Shown in pieces: positions 1 to 8,809 of a DNA stretch of 64,000 nt. The stretch comes from Pseudomonas sp. MM223 (lineage in GTDB: Bacteria > Pseudomonadota > Gammaproteobacteria > Pseudomonadales > Pseudomonadaceae). How positions within the stretch are numbered: the first letter of the stretch is position 1; each line of letters opens with the position of its first letter. The position numbers were made by a program, and so were the translations under genes. Location: NCBI GenBank assembly GCA_947090765.1, contig OX352322.1, forward strand, positions 3,703,501 through 3,767,500, in the 5' to 3' direction. The notes under the pieces were generated by a model. That model was given only the letters and a program-made list of their open reading frames with translations. It ran no database searches and was not told where the DNA came from.

Positions 1-1043
1 AGCTCGAGCTCGATCAGCTCCAGCGGCGTAGTACGCTGGCGCCGCTGTGGCGGGCCGCCGAGCTTGCGCGCCAGGCGTGGCAGCATGCGCTCCAGTGCTT
101 GTACTTCCAGCGCATTGGCCGGTGCCGCAGCCAGCTGCAACGCCAGTGAGTGGGCTTGGGGCCACTGTTCGCTGCGTTCGAGTACACGCACCTGGCGAAT
201 GCGCGCCTGGGCATGGTTACATTGTGCGTACACAGCCATGGCCAAGTCCCATTCACCCAGGCGCTCGCATTGTTGGCCCAAGGCGAATTGCAGCCGCGCA
301 TGGCGCCTGGCCAGCCAGGGGTTATCGCTGTGCAGCCCCTGCAAGGTCGCGAGGATCGGTACTGGATTGCCGCCCTGCTCCAGGCGCTCGGCGCACTGAT
401 GCAAAGCCATGGCCAGGTCGACATCGGCACGTTGCTGCAACGCCCGCGAATCCGTGCTGAACGGCACCTGCTCGTAGCGCAGCAGGCCAAGGTCGGCGAG
501 AACGAAGTCTGACCAGTCCTGATAAAGGTTGCCGAAAAACAACAGCCGCATGCGGTCGCACAGGGGTTGCAGGCACCACTGAAGGATGCGCACCTCGCTG
601 TCGGGAAACCATTCGGCCAGTGAACGGGCCGCCAGTTCCAGGGGTTGCAGCTGTGCCAACAGTTCATGCTTGGCGGCACGAGGGCGGCTCAGTTGCCGGG
701 CAAAGCAGCGGGCCAGTTCTTCCTTGCGCAGCAAGGTGAACAGTTGCTCCAGCGCCAGTTGCTCGGGCTCCCGCACCCAGCCAAGAGCCTGCAACGGCTG
801 CAAGGCCAGCGCGGTATCGCCGATTTCGGCGTAGTCGAGCCGGTCGCTGCGGAACAACTCGCCTTTGCGCATGACCATGCGCACCATCAAGGCCTGGGCT
901 GGCGCTTGCAGTTGATTGAAGGCACGGATGAAGGCCAGTTCCTGGTCGTCGAGCAGGTCCTGGTAGCGTTGTTCGACCCACAGCACTACCTGACAGAAGT
1001 TATGCAGGTAGTAAAACGGGTCGTCGACGGAATGGGCGATCAC
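1..1043 (-). CDS. FAN1-type VRR-NUC nuclease, N-terminal part (cut by window edge)
   Basis: The gene runs leftward off the window, so only about 347 N-terminal codons are present. The first in-frame start after a TGA is a GTG at 1043; no ATG is available upstream. The N-terminus reads DDPFYYLHNF followed by a helical module with MVMRKGELFRSDRLDY, the signature of the winged-helix region of bacterial FAN1-like structure-specific nucleases. A TPR-like alpha-helical stretch follows. The catalytic VRR-NUC domain would lie beyond position 1. FAN1 proteins cut flap and interstrand-crosslinked DNA. Assignment rests on N-terminal motifs only; the nuclease residues cannot be seen. Confidence 0.8.
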   Translation of the reverse strand, partial: MIAHSVDDPFYYLHNFCQVVLWVEQRYQDLLDDQELAFIRAFNQLQAPAQALMVRMVMRKGELFRSDRLDYAEIGDTALALQPLQALGWVREPEQLALEQLFTLLRKEELARCFARQLSRPRAAKHELLAQLQPLELAARSLAEWFPDSEVRILQWCLQPLCDRMRLLFFGNLYQDWSDFVLADLGLLRYEQVPFSTDSRALQQRADVDLAMALHQCAERLEQGGNPVPILATLQGLHSDNPWLARRHARLQFALGQQCERLGEWDLAMAVYAQCNHAQARIRQVRVLERSEQWPQAHSLALQLAAAPANALEVQALERMLPRLARKLGGPPQRRQRTTPLELIELE

Positions 1044-1157
1044 TGGCTGAAGTCAGGTTGCGGTAACAGGCACTGTTTATACATACAGATAACCATGCCT
1101 GACAAGAGCCATGGGTCAGCTCGATGCTCGCACAACATGCGAACTCGTGCCTGGGTC

Positions 1158-1205
1158 CCTGTAGGAAGCTGCCTCGTGTCGCGATTGGGGCGCAACGCGC
1201 CCCCA
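1158..1205. repeat. REP-like element with GC-rich hairpin
   Basis: The stretch begins CTGTAGGAAGCTGCC and continues with GTGTCGCGA, resembling the short P. putida REP consensus. It contains a perfect stem GGGGCGC / GCGCCCC (1187-1193 and 1197-1203) with a 3-nt loop. It sits just after the 3' end of the leftward MFS gene and could also end that transcript, although there is no clear T run. Confidence 0.5.
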
Positions 1206-1209
1206 GGGT

Positions 1210-2526
1210 TCATGCCTGTTCAGTTGCGCCAACCATCTCCCCCGCCTCGACCTTTGCACTGCCAATCGGCGCCTGGAGCAACAGGAAGTACGCGACCGCC
1301 GAGCACAACGCCACCACCGCGCTGATCATGAACGCCGTGGTGAACGAGCCCGAGTACTGGATGCTGAAGCCGGTAGCGATCGGCGCGACGGAGCCGGCAA
1401 TGTAGCCGCCGAAGTTCTGGATCGAGCCAAACGAGGCCACGCGGGGGCTGTCGACGATGGTGTTGACGATCATCCAGGCTGTGGCACTGGCCATGTTGAT
1501 GCTGAACAGTGCCAGGCACAGCAGGATCACGCAGCCTGTCAGGCCGGTGACGAACGACAGCGGCAAGGTGAACAGCGCCGCCAGTACCAAGCCGGTGATG
1601 ACGCTGAACTTGCGGCTGCCCAGCACGCTCATGCCACGTTTGACCAGCCAGTCGCAGAAGCGCCCGGCAACGATTGTACCCGCCGCACCAAAGCCATAGG
1701 CCAGCGACACTACCCAGGCCGTCTTGTACAGGTCCAGGCCGTGTTCACGCTCGAAGTAACCCGGCAACCAGGTCAGGTGCAGCCACAGCATGTAGATCAC
1801 ACCCATGAAACCCAGCACCGCACCCCAGGTGCTGCGGTGCTTGAACAGGTCAAGCCAGCCGGCGAAGTACGAGGCCTTGGGTGCGTGAACAGGGGCTGCC
1901 GGGGCCTTGTGCTCACTTGGCAGCGGCTTGCCTTCGGCGGCCAACTCCGCCAGGTAACGGGCCTTGCTCTTGTAGAACGTCAGCCAGCACACCGCCAGCA
2001 CCACGCCGATTACGCCGGTAATGATGAACATGCCACGCCAGCCGAAGTTGACCATGAACACCGTCAGCAACGGTGGCGCCAGGCACGGGCCGAGGCAGGT
2101 CGATGACCAGACCACGCCAGTGGGCGTGCCGCGCTCGTTGGCATCGAACCATTCCGACAGGGCTTTGGCCGCCGATGGGAACATCGGCGCCTCGCCAATC
2201 CCAAGCAGCACCCGCAGGCCCATGAAGCCGGCAAAGCTGTTGACCATGCCAAACGCCGCCTGGGCCACCGACCAGCCCAAAAGCGAGGCGCCCAGGGCCA
2301 CCTTGCTGCCCAGACGGTCGATGATCATGCCCATGGGCAACTGGGCAAAGGCATAGGCAATGGAAAACGCCGACAACAGAATGCCCATCTGCGACGGGCT
2401 GATCATCATGTCTTTCTGGATGGAGGTGTTGGCAATCGACAGCGCACTACGGTCCAGGTAGTTGACGATGCCGATCAGCAGCAGGAACACAACGGTGATG
2501 CGCTGGTACTTCTTCATAGGGTTCAT
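1210..2526 (-). CDS. MFS transporter, anion:cation symporter (hexuronate/sugar-acid) family
   Basis: A 438-residue integral membrane protein with about 12 hydrophobic segments. It carries the family start NYLDRSALSIAN in TM1 and the loop motif DRLGSKVALG between TM2 and TM3. Its overall pattern matches ExuT/GudP-like carriers of hexuronates, glucarate or galactonate. The ATG at 2526 is preceded by AAAGGT with suitable spacing. It is the last gene of a leftward series with a UxaA/GarD-type dehydratase, an Ldh2-type dehydrogenase and an FAH-family enzyme, so the inferred cargo is the sugar acid they degrade. The exact substrate cannot be read from sequence. Confidence 0.88.
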   Translation of the reverse strand: MNPMKKYQRITVVFLLLIGIVNYLDRSALSIANTSIQKDMMISPSQMGILLSAFSIAYAFAQLPMGMIIDRLGSKVALGASLLGWSVAQAAFGMVNSFAGFMGLRVLLGIGEAPMFPSAAKALSEWFDANERGTPTGVVWSSTCLGPCLAPPLLTVFMVNFGWRGMFIITGVIGVVLAVCWLTFYKSKARYLAELAAEGKPLPSEHKAPAAPVHAPKASYFAGWLDLFKHRSTWGAVLGFMGVIYMLWLHLTWLPGYFEREHGLDLYKTAWVVSLAYGFGAAGTIVAGRFCDWLVKRGMSVLGSRKFSVITGLVLAALFTLPLSFVTGLTGCVILLCLALFSINMASATAWMIVNTIVDSPRVASFGSIQNFGGYIAGSVAPIATGFSIQYSGSFTTAFMISAVVALCSAVAYFLLLQAPIGSAKVEAGEMVGATEQA

Positions 2527-2616
2527 GTGTCGACCTTTATTATTATTGTTGCCGCGCTGTCAGCGCTTTGGCGATCCATCGATGTGCCTGCGCCCCTCCC
2601 TTGCGCAGCGTGTCAC

Positions 2617-3834
2617 TCAAAGCGGGCGTGCGGTTGCTGCAACCTCCAGCAGGCCCCGCCGGCCAAGGTTGTCGATCAACGCACGCAGGCCAAACGCCCA
2701 CTGCGGTGCCTGGTCGCTGGTGGTCACGCGGTTGCACAGGGTGCCCAGTTGTGGGTTGCTGATGGTCACCACGTCGCCCGGCTTGTGGGTAAAGCCGTTG
2801 CCTGGCTGGTCCCGGTCCTGCTTGGGCGCGAACAGGGTGCCGAGGAACAGCACCATGCCGTCGGGGTACTGATGGTTTTCGTTGAGGGTTTGCTGCACCA
2901 GGTCTTGCGGGTCGCGGCTGATCTGGCGCATGGAACTGCGGCCGGACAGGATGAAACCGTCCTCGCCCTCAACGCGCAGGTCCACTTCGGCGTTGCGCAC
3001 ATCGTCAAGGCCAAAGCTTTCGTCAAACAGCCGCAGCAGCGGGCCCAGTGCGGTGGAGGCATTGTTGTCCTTGGCCTTGGACAGCAGCAAGGCGCTACGC
3101 CCTTCGAAATCGCGCAGGTTGACGTCGTTGCCGAGCATGGCACCTTTGATGCTGCCATCGCTGGACACCGCCAGCACCACTTCCGGCTCCGGGTTGTTCC
3201 AGCTGGACTTAGGGTGGATGCCGATATCGGCACCGTGGCCAACGGCCGACAGCGGCTGGGCCTTGGTGAACACTTCGGCATCCGGGCCAATGCCCACTTC
3301 CAGGTATTGCGACCACAGGCCCTGCTCCACCAGCACCTTGCGCAGCGCTTCGGCCTGGGCCGAGCCGGGCACGATCTGCGACAGGTCGGCGCCGATGCGG
3401 CTGGCCAGGGTGTCACGTATGGCATCGGCCTTGGCCGGGTCACCCTTGGCCTGCTCTTCCACCACACGTTCCAGCAGGCTGGTGGCAAAGGTTACGCCAG
3501 CGGCCTTCACCGCCTGCAGGTCGATGGGCGCCAGCAGCCATGGCTGATGCGGGTCGCGCCGGGCCGGGTCGCTGTTGTCGAGCAACACCGACAGTGCAAC
3601 CAGCGGCTCGCCCAGCGGCAAGGCGCGCAGGTAGGCTACCGGGTCGGCCACTTCAAGCAAGGCCGAGACAGTCGCCACATGGGTGCTGATGTCGTGGACG
3701 GCGCCGGCTTTCACCAGCACCACCGCCGGCCCCTGGTCCACCAGCCACACCCGCCCTACCCAGCTGCCGCTGTCGAACACACTGGCATCCTGGCTCAGCG
3801 GCAGCGGTTGATTGGCGTTCGATCGATCAGTCAT
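2617..3834 (-). CDS. Fumarylacetoacetate hydrolase family protein (sugar-acid catabolism)
   Basis: About 405 residues. The C-terminal half has the FAH fold signature, including WNNPEPEVVLAV with the acidic metal ligands, GAMLGNDVNLRDFE and PDGMVLFLGTLF. Family members of this size act on 2-keto-3-deoxy or 2,4-diketo-3-deoxy sugar acids, as dehydratases or C-C hydrolases. The start chosen is ATG 3834, which has TAAGGGT eight bases upstream; an ATG at 3858 would overlap the previous stop (ATGA) but has a poorer ribosome site. It sits between the Ldh2-type dehydrogenase and the MFS carrier. Inference: it cleaves or dehydrates the oxidised product of the upstream enzymes. Confidence 0.85.
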   Translation of the reverse strand: MTDRSNANQPLPLSQDASVFDSGSWVGRVWLVDQGPAVVLVKAGAVHDISTHVATVSALLEVADPVAYLRALPLGEPLVALSVLLDNSDPARRDPHQPWLLAPIDLQAVKAAGVTFATSLLERVVEEQAKGDPAKADAIRDTLASRIGADLSQIVPGSAQAEALRKVLVEQGLWSQYLEVGIGPDAEVFTKAQPLSAVGHGADIGIHPKSSWNNPEPEVVLAVSSDGSIKGAMLGNDVNLRDFEGRSALLLSKAKDNNASTALGPLLRLFDESFGLDDVRNAEVDLRVEGEDGFILSGRSSMRQISRDPQDLVQQTLNENHQYPDGMVLFLGTLFAPKQDRDQPGNGFTHKPGDVVTISNPQLGTLCNRVTTSDQAPQWAFGLRALIDNLGRRGLLEVAATARPL

Positions 3835-3854
3835 CTGTGTACCCTTACTGTGCA

Positions 3855-4913
3855 TCATTGGGAAAGTGCCGGCAGTTGCAGTTCGCTGGCCAGGCGATTT
3901 AGGTCGGCCAGCAGCTGTGGCGACAGGCTCACACCCTGCTCCAGCGCCTGGCGGCGCAGGGCAAGGCCCGCCTGCCCAGGCAAGCGCACCGGGCGCGCGG
4001 GGTCGAGCGGGCGACTGGCGAGTACCAGTCGGCCCAGGAAACTGGTTTCATCGGTGAACGCTTCCAGGCCGCCGAAGAAGCGTGGGTCGATGACCACGGC
4101 AGTGGCCGAGGCGCCCCATTGCTCAGGGGCATCCTTGCGCCCGTGGCCGGCCAGGCCCGAAGTGAGTGCTTCTACCAGCAGCGCCAGGGCGAAGCCTTTG
4201 TGGCCAAAGGCCTGGCCGCCAAGGGGCAATATGCTGCCTTGCGGGCGGGTAAAGAAATCGCCCGGGTCGTCGCTCAGTTGCCCATCATTGCTCACCAGTA
4301 CCGTATGCGGCAGGCGGCTGCCGGCATCGCGGCATTGGCCAACCAGCCCGAGGGTAACGGTCGACATGCTCACGTCCAGCAGAATCGGCTCGCCTTGGGT
4401 CGGGATCCCGGCAGCAATCGGGTTGGGGGTGTAGATCGGGTCGATGCCACCGTGGGCGCAAACCAGCCCCACCGAGGGGTCCGACGAGTAGACCATGGCC
4501 ACCAGGCCCTGGTCGGTATAGGGCTTGAGATAGGCGGCCAGGCAGCCAATGTGCGAAGCACGGCGCACGACCGCAATGCCGATGCCCTGCGCAGTGGCAC
4601 CTTTAGCCGCACAGTCCAGGGCACGGCTGACGCAGTAAGGCCCCAGCAGGTAGTGGCCGTCGAACACGCTGGCGATGCCATTGTCCGACACCTGCTCCAG
4701 TGCCTGCGCACGGGCCTTGACCGTTCCTTCCAGCATGCCACCGATGTAGCGGCTAACCAGGTTCAGGCCGTGGGTACGGTGCCCAAGCAGTTCACCTTCA
4801 AGCAGTACCCGGGTTACCACCTGGGCGACTTCGGCATCGGCGCCAGCCTTCTCGAACAGTTGCTCGACGAAGTTGGTGAGCGCTGGCACGTTGTAACGCG
4901 TGATTTGAGTCAT
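3855..4913 (-). CDS. Ldh2 family (malate/L-lactate-type) NAD(P)-dependent oxidoreductase
   Basis: A 352-residue protein starting MTQITRYNVP. Features of the malate/L-sulfolactate/ureidoglycolate dehydrogenase fold include GHRTHGLNLVSRYI, GIAVVRRASHIGCLAAYL with the catalytic-type histidine, and GQAFGHKGFALALLVEALT near the C-terminus. The ATG at 4913 follows AAGAGA, and the stop lies just upstream of the FAH gene. Known relatives reduce or oxidise 2-keto acids such as diketogulonate. In this operon it would oxidise a 2-keto-3-deoxy sugar acid before cleavage; that role is inferred from context. Confidence 0.85.
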   Translation of the reverse strand: MTQITRYNVPALTNFVEQLFEKAGADAEVAQVVTRVLLEGELLGHRTHGLNLVSRYIGGMLEGTVKARAQALEQVSDNGIASVFDGHYLLGPYCVSRALDCAAKGATAQGIGIAVVRRASHIGCLAAYLKPYTDQGLVAMVYSSDPSVGLVCAHGGIDPIYTPNPIAAGIPTQGEPILLDVSMSTVTLGLVGQCRDAGSRLPHTVLVSNDGQLSDDPGDFFTRPQGSILPLGGQAFGHKGFALALLVEALTSGLAGHGRKDAPEQWGASATAVVIDPRFFGGLEAFTDETSFLGRLVLASRPLDPARPVRLPGQAGLALRRQALEQGVSLSPQLLADLNRLASELQLPALSQ

Positions 4914-4948
4914 TGTTATTATCTCTTGAGCGGTGCTGGAGCGGTCAA

Positions 4949-6490
4949 TCAGGTCACTGCGCCGATCTGCCAGGGCACGAACTCGTTCTGCCCATACCCG
5001 TGCTGTTCGCTTTTGCTGCGGTACCCGGAAGCAATACGCAGCATCTGTTCGAAGATGTATGCGCCACGCTCCTCGATACTGGTGGAACCGTCGGCAATGC
5101 CACCGCAATTCACATCCATGTCCTCTTCCTGGTGTTCGAACACCTGGTTGTTGGTCGCCAGCTTGATCGACGGTGCCGGGGCACAGCCATACGCCGAACC
5201 ACGGCCCGTGGTGAAGGCAATCAGGTTGGCTCCGCCGGCTACCTGGCCAGTGGCCGAGACCGGGTCGTAACCGGGGGTGTCCATGAACACCAGGCCTTGG
5301 GCGCGCACGGCTTCGGCGTACTGGTACACATCGACCAGGTTGCTGGAACCCGCCTTGGCCACTGCGCCCAGGGACTTTTCGAGAATGGTGGTCAGGCCCC
5401 CAGCCTTGTTGCCGGCCGAAGGGTTGTTGTTCAGTTCGGCGTTCATGCGCTGGCAGTAGTCTTCCCACCAGCGGATGCGCGCCACCAGTTTTTCGCCGAC
5501 CTCACGGCTGACCGCGCGGCGGGTCAGCAAGTGCTCGGCACCGTAGATTTCCGGGGTTTCGGACAAGATCGCAGTACCGCCTGCCGCCACCAGGCGATCT
5601 ACCGCGTTGCCCAACGCCGGGTTGGCGGTAATGCCCGAGTAGCCATCGGAACCGCCACATTGCAGGCCGACCACCAGATGCCGTGCGCTGACCGGTTGGC
5701 GCCGAACATGGTTGGCCTCGGCCAGCAGGCTTTTGACCTGCTCGATGCCGGCAGCGATGGTTTTCGACGTGCCGCCGATGCCCTGGATGGTGAAGGCACG
5801 CAACTGTGCACTGGCTTGCAGGCCCTGGGTTTCCAGCAGGCTTTCGATCTGGTTGGTTTCGCAGCCCAGGCCAATGATCAGTACGGCAGCAAAATTGGGG
5901 TGCACGGCGTACCCGGCCAGGGTACGTCGCAGCAGGCCAAGGGCTTCGCCGCTGGGGTCCACTGCGCAGCCGGCACCGTGGGTCAGGGCCACCACGCCGT
6001 CGATATTCGGGTAGTCGGCAAGTACCTCGGGGTGAATGTCACGGCGGAAATGGTCGGCTACTGCCCGGGCGACGGTCGCCGAGCAATTCACCGAGGTGAG
6101 AATGCCGATGTAATTACGGGTGGCAACACGCCCGTCGGCGCGCACGATGCCGTGGAACTGCGCTTCGCTGCCTGGCTGGCTGCGGGTGTCGACACCAAAG
6201 GCATAGTCACGGGCGAAATCACCCATCTGCACGTTGTGCACGTGCACGTGTTCGCCGGCATCAATGGCCTGCGACGCAAAACCGATGATCTGCCCGTAAC
6301 GGCGCAGCGGTTGGCCCTGCTCTACACGCTCGGTCGCGAGCTTGTGGCCCGAGGGAATCGGCTGGCGTACGGTAATCGCCTCGGCATCCAGATGCAGGCC
6401 TTGCGGCAAGGCCTGGCGGGCGATGAGCACATTGTCCAGCGGGTTGAGGCGGATGACCGCAAGGTCACCGGACTTGGCAATCAGTTGCAT
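4949..6490 (-). CDS. UxaA/GarD family hydro-lyase (altronate/galactarate dehydratase-like)
   Basis: 513 residues with an N-terminal SAF domain (about 1-95) and a long C-terminal UxaA/GarD domain. The region GILTSVNCSATVAR, the sequence HPNFAAVLIIGLGCETNQ and the motif LQCGGSDGYSGITANPALG are all typical. Length lies between E. coli UxaA (about 495) and GarD (about 523). The ATG at 6490 is preceded by AGAGGT. It is the first gene of the leftward set, about 36 bases before the Ldh2-type gene. A perfect LysR-type dyad lies about 95 bases upstream. Substrate unknown: an aldonate or aldarate is certain, altronate or galactarate only possible. Confidence 0.88.
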   Translation of the reverse strand: MQLIAKSGDLAVIRLNPLDNVLIARQALPQGLHLDAEAITVRQPIPSGHKLATERVEQGQPLRRYGQIIGFASQAIDAGEHVHVHNVQMGDFARDYAFGVDTRSQPGSEAQFHGIVRADGRVATRNYIGILTSVNCSATVARAVADHFRRDIHPEVLADYPNIDGVVALTHGAGCAVDPSGEALGLLRRTLAGYAVHPNFAAVLIIGLGCETNQIESLLETQGLQASAQLRAFTIQGIGGTSKTIAAGIEQVKSLLAEANHVRRQPVSARHLVVGLQCGGSDGYSGITANPALGNAVDRLVAAGGTAILSETPEIYGAEHLLTRRAVSREVGEKLVARIRWWEDYCQRMNAELNNNPSAGNKAGGLTTILEKSLGAVAKAGSSNLVDVYQYAEAVRAQGLVFMDTPGYDPVSATGQVAGGANLIAFTTGRGSAYGCAPAPSIKLATNNQVFEHQEEDMDVNCGGIADGSTSIEERGAYIFEQMLRIASGYRSKSEQHGYGQNEFVPWQIGAVT

Positions 6491-6584
6491 GGGACCTCTC
6501 AGGGCTGTGCGGCTGGCTTCTTGTTATGGCTGTTGCCACTGTAAGAAGCCTTGCGCTGTATTCCCAATGAGATGATCCGATCAA

Positions 6585-6605
6585 GCGATAACCATACGTT
6601 ATCGC
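6585..6605. promoter_or_regulatory. Perfect dyad, likely LysR-type operator of the sugar-acid operon
   Basis: GCGATAAC-CATAC-GTTATCGC is a perfect 8-bp inverted repeat around 5 bases. It contains the classical LTTR core T-N11-A (ATAAC-N5-GTTAT). It lies 95-115 bases upstream of the UxaA/GarD start at 6490 and downstream of a LysR gene, so it probably mediates control of the leftward operon by one of the two LysR proteins. Confidence 0.6.
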
Positions 6606-6649
6606 AACAGGATTTCGATGCGTGATCTTCAATCGCCTGTAAGACCGAC

Positions 6650-6766
6650 GGGGCCGCTTCGCAGCCCATCGCAGGCAAGCCAGCTCCCACAGGGACCGCA
6701 CCAACCGGCAGGCCTCGCAATACCTGTGGGAGCTGGCTTGCCTGCGATGGGTTGCGCAGCGGCCCC
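6650..6766. repeat. Long inverted repeat, REP doublet (REPIN-like)
   Basis: Two 44-base arms (6650-6693 and 6723-6766) are inverted copies with only two mismatches, separated by 29 bases. The arms contain GCAAGCCAGCTCCCACAGG, a common Pseudomonas REP core. The element sits between the end of the LysR gene at 6773 and the promoter of the leftward operon, where it could end LysR transcription. Confidence 0.75.
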
Positions 6767-6772
6767 TCTATG

Positions 6773-7726
6773 CTAACTCTGCACTGTCCTGCGACTCTGC
6801 GCACCCTCCAGCAGAATCTCGACAAACGCCCGGGCCGAAGCGCTCAGCGGTTCATCCTTGCGGGTGACCACGCCATACTCCAGCGCGGGTACATGCAAGG
6901 GGCTGCGCAGCTCCTTGAATTGCCCGCTGGCCAGCTGCGCGGCAACCATCGAACGCGGCAACATGGCAATCATCGGTGCCGATTGCAGCAGTTGCAGGAA
7001 CATCGGCATGGAAATGGTCTCGACGCTGTCGACGGGCGTGGCGATACCGGCCACCCGAAAGGCCTGTTCCAAACGGTTGCGGATCGGCGTGCCCACCGGG
7101 TACAGCACCCACGGCCAGTCGCCTAGCGCCGCCAGGGGCGTGCTTTCCAGCTGGTTGAGCGGGTGCTCGCTGTTGACCACCAGGCTGAAGGGTTCGGGCT
7201 CCAGCGGCTGGAAGTCGAACAGCTGGCTGAAGCGCTCTTCGGTGAAGCGGCCAATCATGATGTCGAGCTTGTTCTGCTCCAGCATGGTCAACAGGTGATC
7301 ACTGGAATGCTCCACCACTTCGATAGACAACAGCGGGCTGCGTGCCTTGATCGCGGCGATGGCCTGCGGCAGCACCAGCGCAGTGGCGGCAAAGATGCCG
7401 CCGACGCGGATAAAACCGTGCCCGCCGTTGCGCAGGCGGTTGACCTGGTCGACGAATTGCTGCGACTCGGCCAGCGCACCTTGCGCATAACGCACCACGT
7501 ATTCACCCAGTTCGGTGGGCGGCATGCTGCGCGGCAGGCGCTCGAACAGGGCAAAACCGAACTGGTCCTCAAGGTCGCGCAGCATCTTGCTCAAGGCCGG
7601 CTGGCTGAGGTTCATGCGCGTGGCGGTTGCGTGCATGTTGCGGGTACGCGCCAGGGTGTCGATGAGCACCAGGTGCTTGTAGCGGATCCAGTTGCAGAAG
7701 CTGGAATGGGTCAGGTCCGGCGACAT
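6773..7726 (-). CDS. LysR family transcriptional regulator
   Basis: About 317 residues. An N-terminal winged HTH (LSQPALSKMLRDLEDQFG, then LFERLPRSMPPTELG) precedes a periplasmic-binding-type effector domain starting near GFIRVGGIFAATALVLP. Its style matches GbpR-like regulators of sugar metabolism. The ATG at 7726 has GAGG about ten bases upstream; a TTG at 7735 is less likely. It lies on the same strand as the UxaA operon, separated by the REP doublet, and close to a second LysR gene. Control of the leftward operon through the dyad at 6585-6605 is inferred. Confidence 0.9.
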   Translation of the reverse strand: MSPDLTHSSFCNWIRYKHLVLIDTLARTRNMHATATRMNLSQPALSKMLRDLEDQFGFALFERLPRSMPPTELGEYVVRYAQGALAESQQFVDQVNRLRNGGHGFIRVGGIFAATALVLPQAIAAIKARSPLLSIEVVEHSSDHLLTMLEQNKLDIMIGRFTEERFSQLFDFQPLEPEPFSLVVNSEHPLNQLESTPLAALGDWPWVLYPVGTPIRNRLEQAFRVAGIATPVDSVETISMPMFLQLLQSAPMIAMLPRSMVAAQLASGQFKELRSPLHVPALEYGVVTRKDEPLSASARAFVEILLEGAQSRRTVQS

Positions 7727-7760
7727 CGGCGGCAAGCCTCAGGCAAGTGAAAAGGCAGGG

Positions 7761-8708
7761 TTATTGCGCCCGCAGGTAGCGCAGCAAGGTATCCAGGGCA
7801 ACCGAAGCTGGCCGCGAACGCAGGGTCAGCACGCCCAGGTTGGCCATGGTCAGCGGCAGCTCTACCGGCAGGATGGCAACCATGCCATAGCGGGCATAAT
7901 GCTCGGCCACGTCATTGGGTACCACCGCAATCATTTCGGAGGCTTCGAGCATGGCAGTGGTGGCCAGGATCGAGGCGGTTTCAACGATGTCCAGTGACTG
8001 CACCATGCCCCCGGCTTGCAGCGCACTTTCGACGCGTCGGCGCATCGGGCTGCCGATGGGGTGCAGGATCCAGGTCAGGGTCACCAGGTCACTCAATTGC
8101 AACCCGGTAGCCGCCGCCAGAGGGTGCCCGGCGCGGGCAATCACGCGCATCTGCTCACCGCCTTCAAACAGTTCGATGTTCAAGTCCTGGCTATCGCTCT
8201 GGTCTGGCAGTCGGCCCACCACCATGTCGAAGTCGCCGCGCAGTAACGCGGGCAGCAAGGTATCGCTGGTACCTACCTCCAGCGAGATACGCACCTTGGG
8301 ATGGTCGCGCTTGTAGGCCAGTACTGCCTTGGTCAGCACGCCCGGTACCGGGCCCATGACACTGCCCACCCGCACCAGGCCCAAGGCCCCGCGTGCCAGC
8401 TCGGCGATTTGTGCCTGGGCATGCTCGAACTCATGCAAGGCGCTTTGTGCATAGCGGATCATCACCTCGCCGTACAGCGTTGCTTGCATGCCCCGCGGCA
8501 AGCGCTCGAACAAACGTACGCCAAGGCGCTCCTCAAGCTGCTGCAGCAACAGGCTGGCCGCCGGTTGCGTGGTGTGCATCGCGGCGGCGGCGCGGCGCAG
8601 GTTGCCGAACTCGCCCAGGGCATTGAGCAGCGTGATCTGCCGGCTGGAGATCTTCAATGCACCAAGGCTGGCAGGCGCCTGGGTTGGGTCAAGTGGCAAG
8701 CGAGACAT
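7761..8708 (-). CDS. LysR family transcriptional regulator, divergent from L-fuconate dehydratase
   Basis: 315 residues with an N-terminal HTH (AAAAMHTTQPAASLLLQQLE, then LFERLPRGMQATLYGE) and an effector-binding domain from about residue 95. It resembles its neighbour at 6773-7726 in length, in the LFERLPR segment and in its C-terminal layout, which suggests an old duplication. The ATG at 8708 lies 101 bases from the divergent L-fuconate dehydratase start, the usual arrangement of an LTTR and its target. The shared intergenic region carries GCGAT-N9-ATCGC. Confidence 0.9.
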   Translation of the reverse strand: MSRLPLDPTQAPASLGALKISSRQITLLNALGEFGNLRRAAAAMHTTQPAASLLLQQLEERLGVRLFERLPRGMQATLYGEVMIRYAQSALHEFEHAQAQIAELARGALGLVRVGSVMGPVPGVLTKAVLAYKRDHPKVRISLEVGTSDTLLPALLRGDFDMVVGRLPDQSDSQDLNIELFEGGEQMRVIARAGHPLAAATGLQLSDLVTLTWILHPIGSPMRRRVESALQAGGMVQSLDIVETASILATTAMLEASEMIAVVPNDVAEHYARYGMVAILPVELPLTMANLGVLTLRSRPASVALDTLLRYLRAQ

Positions 8709-8738
8709 ATCGAATCCGGTATCGCTGATTAAGAACTG

Positions 8739-8757
8739 GCGATTATGCCTGTATCGC
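8739..8757. promoter_or_regulatory. Candidate LysR operator in divergent intergenic region
   Basis: GCGAT-TATGCCTGT-ATCGC is an imperfect relative of the dyad at 6585-6605, with the same GCGAT/ATCGC arms but 9 spacer bases. It lies 31-49 bases upstream of the second LysR start and 53-71 bases upstream of the L-fuconate dehydratase. Shared arms suggest the two operators answer the same or paralogous regulators. Confidence 0.4.
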
Positions 8758-8809
8758 TCGACAACCTACAGTCAGGTCTCCCAGCGCCTGAACAGAACAA
8801 GAGTCGACC

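Noticed and set aside
2527..4434. 635-codon rightward ORF
   Set aside because: It is antisense to the FAH-family and Ldh2-type genes; its sequence has no family features while the opposite strand has clear ones.
4913..6544. 543-codon rightward ORF
   Set aside because: Antisense shadow of the UxaA/GarD gene, caused by high GC3.
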